From Sporosarcina ureilytica (GTDB lineage Bacteria > Bacillota > Bacilli > Bacillales_A > Planococcaceae), in NCBI RefSeq assembly GCF_001753205.1, contig NZ_CP017560.1, positions 2,914,001 through 2,978,000 of the forward strand: a stretch of 64,000 nucleotides of DNA. The letters are read 5' to 3'. Within the stretch, counting starts at the first letter, position 1. The number at the start of each line of letters is the position of its first letter. The translations under genes were made by a program, and so were the position numbers. This document shows positions 60,056-64,000 of the stretch, one piece after another. The notes under the pieces are model-generated. The model was given only the letters and a program-made list of their open reading frames with translations, was not told the DNA's origin and searched no databases.

Positions 60056-61150
60056 TTATAGAATTGTGAGTTCCTTAGGATAGTTGGTCAAAACTTCAAA
60101 ACCATCTTCAGTAACTAACACATCATCCTCAATTCTTACTCCACCGACAGAGGGCATATAAATACCAGGCTCAATCGTAAATACCATGCCCGCTTTTACA
60201 GTGTCCTTATTTAATCCATGTATTGAAGGATACTCATGGTTATTTAAGCCCATGCCATGACCTAAACGATGTGTAAAGTATTTTCCATAGCCTTTATCGC
60301 TTATAATATCCCGAGCGATTTGATCTAGTTCTCCAAAGGAAATCCCTGGCTTTATTGCATCAATAGCAGTTAAATTTGCTTCTAAAACAGTTTGGTAAAT
60401 TCTTTTTTGTTCCGAATTAATATTCCCTACAACGAAAGTCCTTGTAATATCAGAGACATAGCCCTCTTTCATCACCCCACCGTCAATGAGGAGGAAGTCT
60501 CCCTCTTGTAGTTTACGGTTCCCAGTACGGCCATGAGGCAAGGCAGACTTTTCACCAGATACAACCATTAAACCTCCACCGTCAGCTCCATGCTTTAATC
60601 TTTGGTATTGAATTTCAGCGGCAATTTCGTATTCACTAACACCAGGTTTTACTATTTTCAAGCCCTCAGATAATGCCAGATCTGAAATACGAATTGCATT
60701 TTTAATTTTTTCAATTTCACCACTAGATTTAAGCGCTTTCATATCTTGAATCTCGTCTTCTATGTCAATGTAGTTCTTAGCTCCAATAACATTGTTAATT
60801 GCTTCATACCTTGATAAGGACATATGTTCTTTTTGTATTCCACATCTTTCAATTTGTTGCGATGTAAGCTCTCGCAATATATCCATAGGATTTTCATTAT
60901 CTCTATGTGTTCTAATATTTTTTACATTTGATTTTTTAGTCGCTTCCTCTAAATCAAGTTCCGGAAGAATTAATACAGGTTCTCCATCTATTGGAATATA
61001 TAAGCAAAAAAAGCGTTCATGAGGGTTTGTATTAAAATTCGTAAAATAATAGATACTTCTTGGAAGGGTGACGAAAACTAGGTCTAAATTTTCCCTTTCC
61101 ATATATGAATATAATCTATCCAATCTTGATTGCTTTTCCAAATATCCCAC
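60056..61150 (-). CDS. M24-family metallopeptidase (Xaa-Pro dipeptidase/aminopeptidase-like)
   Basis: A 364-residue creatinase-fold enzyme with N-terminal domain (1-125) and C-terminal catalytic pita-bread domain. All five metal ligands are visible: two Asp in LLIDGGVMKEGYVSDITRTF, His in HRLGHGMGL, Glu in TIEPGIYMP and Glu in RIEDDVLV. Members cleave Xaa-Pro dipeptides or related amides. The ATG lies three bases after the M20 stop and shares its ribosome binding site region, so the two are coupled. No signal peptide; cytosolic. Confidence 0.92.
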   Translation of the reverse strand: MGYLEKQSRLDRLYSYMERENLDLVFVTLPRSIYYFTNFNTNPHERFFCLYIPIDGEPVLILPELDLEEATKKSNVKNIRTHRDNENPMDILRELTSQQIERCGIQKEHMSLSRYEAINNVIGAKNYIDIEDEIQDMKALKSSGEIEKIKNAIRISDLALSEGLKIVKPGVSEYEIAAEIQYQRLKHGADGGGLMVVSGEKSALPHGRTGNRKLQEGDFLLIDGGVMKEGYVSDITRTFVVGNINSEQKRIYQTVLEANLTAIDAIKPGISFGELDQIARDIISDKGYGKYFTHRLGHGMGLNNHEYPSIHGLNKDTVKAGMVFTIEPGIYMPSVGGVRIEDDVLVTEDGFEVLTNYPKELTIL

Positions 61151-61153
61151 ACC

Positions 61154-62329
61154 TTAATTTTTTAGTAATTTCATTACAGTGTTTACGTGAGTATTTACAC
61201 CAATCGGAAGCACTTCCTCGTTAATTTTAAATTGCGGATGATGATGCGGAAAGTTTTTCTGACTATCTATCTCCCCTGCTCCAAGATAATAAAAACAACC
61301 TGGCGCTTTCGTTAAATATGCTGAAAAATCTTCCCCACCCATTCCTCTTTGAATATCCGCCAACGCATTACTTCCATATAAATCAACTATGACATCTTTT
61401 ACAACTTGGGTTACTTTTGGATCATTTATTACTGGCATGTACCCCTCACTATAATTGAACTTATAACTTGCACCATGTGCTTCGGTTACTCCTTTTATAA
61501 TTTTTTCCATTCTCTCCGGTATTTCAGTCCTTAGTTGAGGATTAAAACTACGTACCGTGCCACTAATCTTAACAACACCTGGCGTTACATTGTCTGCAGA
61601 CCCACCATGAATTTGTGTGACTGATAACACAACATCTTCTATAGGATCAATTTGCCTTGATACAATTTGTTGTAAATTTGTTACTACTTGTGCTGCGATA
61701 ATCACACTGTCTATATTTTGATGTGGTTTAGCCGCATGACCTCCACTACCAATAACACTGATTGAAAAACTATCCGGAGAAGCTAAAACCGGACCAGAAA
61801 TCACGCCAACTTTACCTGTTTCAAGGGTCGAACGCACATGTGCACAAATTATTTGATCAACATTCTCCATTACACCGGCATTAACCAATTCACTTGCCCC
61901 ACCGGGAAAAAGCTCCTCAGCATGTTGAAAAATAAAACGTACTTCACCTTCAATTTCCTCTTTCATATTAACTAATACTTTTGCGGCCCCTAGCAACATA
62001 GCTGTATGGGCATCATGTCCACATGCATGCATTACTCCATGCTTTTTAGATGAAAAACTCAAATCATTCTCTTCAACGATTGGTAGTGCATCCGTATCAG
62101 CTCGTAGCGCAATAGTCTTTCCTGGCTTCTTACCTATTAATCTAGCCATTACACTTGTCTTTGTCGGACGAGATAATTCCAACCCTCCAAATGACGATAA
62201 CTCCGAGTAAATGAAATCTGATGTTTCTACTTCTTCAAAGGAAAGTTCGGGATATTGATGTAAATGTCGACGCCAATAGATTAGCTTTTCACTAATTTTA
62301 TCTACCATTACACTAACTATTCCATTCAT
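61154..62329 (-). CDS. M20-family amidohydrolase (N-acyl-amino-acid deacylase/aminoacylase-like)
   Basis: A 391-residue di-metal hydrolase of the M20D group (hippurate hydrolase / YxeP-like). Metal and catalytic residues are visible: RADTDALPI, HACGHDAHT, HAEELFPGGA and the C-terminal FPHHHPQF. The lid domain lies at about residues 180-290. M20D enzymes release free amino acids from N-acyl derivatives. First gene of the M20-M24 pair, with GAGG about ten bases before the ATG. Confidence 0.93.
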   Translation of the reverse strand: MNGIVSVMVDKISEKLIYWRRHLHQYPELSFEEVETSDFIYSELSSFGGLELSRPTKTSVMARLIGKKPGKTIALRADTDALPIVEENDLSFSSKKHGVMHACGHDAHTAMLLGAAKVLVNMKEEIEGEVRFIFQHAEELFPGGASELVNAGVMENVDQIICAHVRSTLETGKVGVISGPVLASPDSFSISVIGSGGHAAKPHQNIDSVIIAAQVVTNLQQIVSRQIDPIEDVVLSVTQIHGGSADNVTPGVVKISGTVRSFNPQLRTEIPERMEKIIKGVTEAHGASYKFNYSEGYMPVINDPKVTQVVKDVIVDLYGSNALADIQRGMGGEDFSAYLTKAPGCFYYLGAGEIDSQKNFPHHHPQFKINEEVLPIGVNTHVNTVMKLLKN

Positions 62330-62744
62330 CTAATGTGGACCTCGCTCTCCAAGTTATAATGTTATAAAGTTATTAACTTTTTGTAATTATCATTATTATC
62401 ATTCAATTCTGTCTTTGTGTCAAGATATATTTTTATTATTTTTCCTATAATGTTTTTATAAACTTTTATTCTTTTAATATCCACTTAAATAATAGATACG
62501 TTCCCACATTTAACCGAAAACTTCTGAAAATTACAACTACAAAACACCTTTAAATTAAAATGTTCAGAAAAATCTGTTGACAGAATTTTAAAAATAGGTA
62601 ATGATATACACAAGTAGATAATATAATAAACTTATAACTTTATTATTTGTATGTGTTTTCTAGAAAAATAATAAGGTTATGGTTGAACTTGGGGGTTAGA
62701 TAAAAAGCCAAAGTTTTACTAAATAAACTTATAAATAATTAGGA
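62330..62744. other. Divergent intergenic region, M20 gene and PLP lyase gene
   Basis: 415 bp, very AT-rich. A TTGACA at 62577-62582 could be a -35 for the lyase gene, with a weak TAATGA about 16 bp later. No riboswitch, tRNA-like leader or small gene was recognised; a T-box or S-box was specifically looked for and not seen. Confidence 0.4.
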
Positions 62745-62753
62745 GTGAAAATC

Positions 62754-63968
62754 ATGAAGAAGCTATGGAGTACAGATACCAATGTTATTCATTCGTTAGA
62801 ACAAGAAGAAAGACATACTGGAGTTATTTCACAGTCAATTACACCTGCAGTTGCTTATTCATTTCCATCTGCTGAAAATGCTGCGGCTGTTGTTCAAGGT
62901 GAAATTGAAGGAATTTATTATGGCCGTTATGGCAATCCAACAACAATCGAATTAGAACGTCAAATAGCAAAACTAGAAAATGGCGAAGCTGCGTTAGGCG
63001 TAAGTAGTGGAATGGCTGCCATTTCAATTTCTTTACTTGCCTACTTACAACATGGAGATCACGTTTTGGTTACTAAAGATGTTTACGGAGGGACTTTTAG
63101 TTTTTTACAAAACCTTGCACCTCGTTTTGGAATTGACTATGACTATATTGATTGCACGGATCCAACGTTAGTAGAAAAATCCATAAAGGAAAATACTAAA
63201 GTTCTTTATATAGAAACTCCTTCTAATCCAGGTCTAACTGTACTGGATATTGCGGCCTTATCCGCTATTGGCAAAAAAAATAATCTGAAAGTTATTATAG
63301 ACAATACTTTCATGACTCCTTATCTACAAAGGCCAATAGATATGGGGGTAGATGTTGTAGTTCACAGCGGGACTAAGTACTTGAATGGGCATGGGGATGT
63401 CATTGCTGGATTTATTGTTGGGAAGAAAGATGAAATTGACATGATGAGAAAGAAAATCATGGGGGATTTAGGACAAAATCTAAATTCTTGGGAATCTTAT
63501 TTAATCATGAGAGGTTTGAAAACGCTGCCAATTAGAATGCAAAGACATTGTAATAATGCACTAGAAATTGCCGAGTTTCTTGAACAACACCCGGCTGTAG
63601 AAAAAGTCTTTTATCCAGGACTTCCTTCACATCCGCAATATGAATTAGCTAAGGAGCAAATGAAGGCGATGGGTGGCATCGTATCATTTGAATTAAAAGG
63701 TGGAGTTACAAGTGGTAGGGATTTCATTAACAATTTAAAGCTTTGCCTTATTTCTTTCAGCCTTGGAGATCCCGAAACTTTAGTTCAACATCCTGCATCT
63801 ATGACACATTCTGCAATTCCGGAAGATGAAAGAATGAAATATGGAATTTCCGATGGATTAATTAGACTTTCTTCTGGATTAGAGGATCCGAAAGATATTA
63901 TCGCAGACTTGAAACAATCGTTGGATAAAATTGCAACTAACGAAAAAAAACTTAGTTTACAGCTGTAA
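62754..63968 (+). CDS. PLP-dependent trans-sulfuration-family enzyme (cystathionine/methionine gamma-lyase or gamma-synthase-like)
   Basis: A 404-residue Cys/Met-metabolism PLP enzyme. YGRYGNPTTIELERQIAKLENGEAALGVSSGMAAI carries the phosphate-binding region, IIDNTFMTPY the cofactor aspartate, and Lys208 in VHSGTKYLNGHGD the Schiff base. SLGDPETLVQHPASMTHS at the C-terminus is typical of gamma-lyases. These enzymes break or form C-S bonds in cysteine, cystathionine, homocysteine or methionine derivatives. The ATG at 62754 has GGAG eight bases upstream. It is divergent from the M20-M24 genes and importer, suggesting use of a sulfur-containing imported amino-acid derivative. Confidence 0.9.
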   Translation: MKKLWSTDTNVIHSLEQEERHTGVISQSITPAVAYSFPSAENAAAVVQGEIEGIYYGRYGNPTTIELERQIAKLENGEAALGVSSGMAAISISLLAYLQHGDHVLVTKDVYGGTFSFLQNLAPRFGIDYDYIDCTDPTLVEKSIKENTKVLYIETPSNPGLTVLDIAALSAIGKKNNLKVIIDNTFMTPYLQRPIDMGVDVVVHSGTKYLNGHGDVIAGFIVGKKDEIDMMRKKIMGDLGQNLNSWESYLIMRGLKTLPIRMQRHCNNALEIAEFLEQHPAVEKVFYPGLPSHPQYELAKEQMKAMGGIVSFELKGGVTSGRDFINNLKLCLISFSLGDPETLVQHPASMTHSAIPEDERMKYGISDGLIRLSSGLEDPKDIIADLKQSLDKIATNEKKLSLQL

Positions 63969-64000
63969 TAATCTTTAACGAAGAAATGTAGTTCCTCCAG

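Noticed and set aside
60056..62329. Ectoine degradation (DoeA/DoeB-like pair)
   Set aside because: The M24 gene could suggest DoeA, but the second enzyme is an M20D amidohydrolase, no ectoine regulator or transporter is seen, and a C-S lyase is the neighbour.
62330..62744. S-box (SAM) or T-box leader before the PLP lyase gene
   Set aside because: No conserved stem pattern, specifier-like loop or terminator/antiterminator pair could be recognised.

Overview
The window is AT-rich, densely coded, and uses strong AGGAGG-type ribosome binding sites, several TTG starts, catabolite (cre) boxes and U-tracted hairpin terminators. Together with the YesMN, YesOPQ and YtcQ-YteP-YtcP type genes and a holin-like type I toxin, this points to a Bacillota genome, order Bacillales. 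A Planococcaceae member such as a Sporosarcina or Lysinibacillus relative is my best guess, but this is inference. No rRNA, tRNA, CRISPR, phage or transposase gene is visible. Almost the whole window is a catabolic island for pectin and hexuronates.

Layout. 1-1046: the end of a HAD phosphatase and a small type I toxin-antitoxin module. 1102-8252: an AEC permease and the nickel-pincer genes larC2, larB, a larA homologue and larE, interleaved with a gluconokinase and a mannonate-type SDR oxidoreductase. 8457-11368: a TRAP transporter (dctM, dctQ, dctP). 11657-14683: tagaturonate epimerase (uxaE) and a divergent MATE-like membrane protein. 14710-20912: a rhamnogalacturonan acetylesterase, a Gfo/Idh/MocA oxidoreductase, a YesL-like protein, a lipoprotein and a YesS-like sensor regulator. 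20952-26838: an esterase, an oligosaccharide ABC importer and a LacI regulator. 26960-30433: a large secreted GH28 polygalacturonase. 30806-33070: an inositol-phosphatase-like gene, a 443-bp repeat and a TIM-barrel isomerase. 33220-44399: one long leftward array of kduD, kduI, kdgK, kdgA, yesN- and yesM-like genes, GH105 and an ABC importer. 44605-45109: an 82-bp tandem repeat. 45231-51658: a permease, larC1, a ROK repressor, gnd and uxaC. 52027-63968: a second permease, a GntR regulator, an Opp-type peptide importer, an M24 and an M20 peptidase, and a C-S lyase-like PLP enzyme.

How it fits together. GH28 and GH105 release galacturonate and unsaturated uronate. Unsaturated uronate goes KduI-KduD-KdgK-KdgA to pyruvate and glyceraldehyde 3-phosphate. 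Galacturonate has UxaC and UxaE, giving fructuronate, and an SDR that should give D-mannonate, but no mannonate dehydratase is visible. Instead there is a LarA-family nickel-pincer enzyme next to a gluconokinase, and a 6-phosphogluconate dehydrogenase behind uxaC. The simplest reading is that D-mannonate is epimerised at C2 to D-gluconate by the LarA homologue, phosphorylated, and passed to the pentose phosphate pathway. Five similar 23-bp operator-like sites, in front of larA, dctP, the yesS-like gene, the ROK gene/larC1 and uxaC-gnd, tie most of these genes into one putative ROK regulon. LarC, which inserts the nickel, is split into two genes about 44 kb apart.
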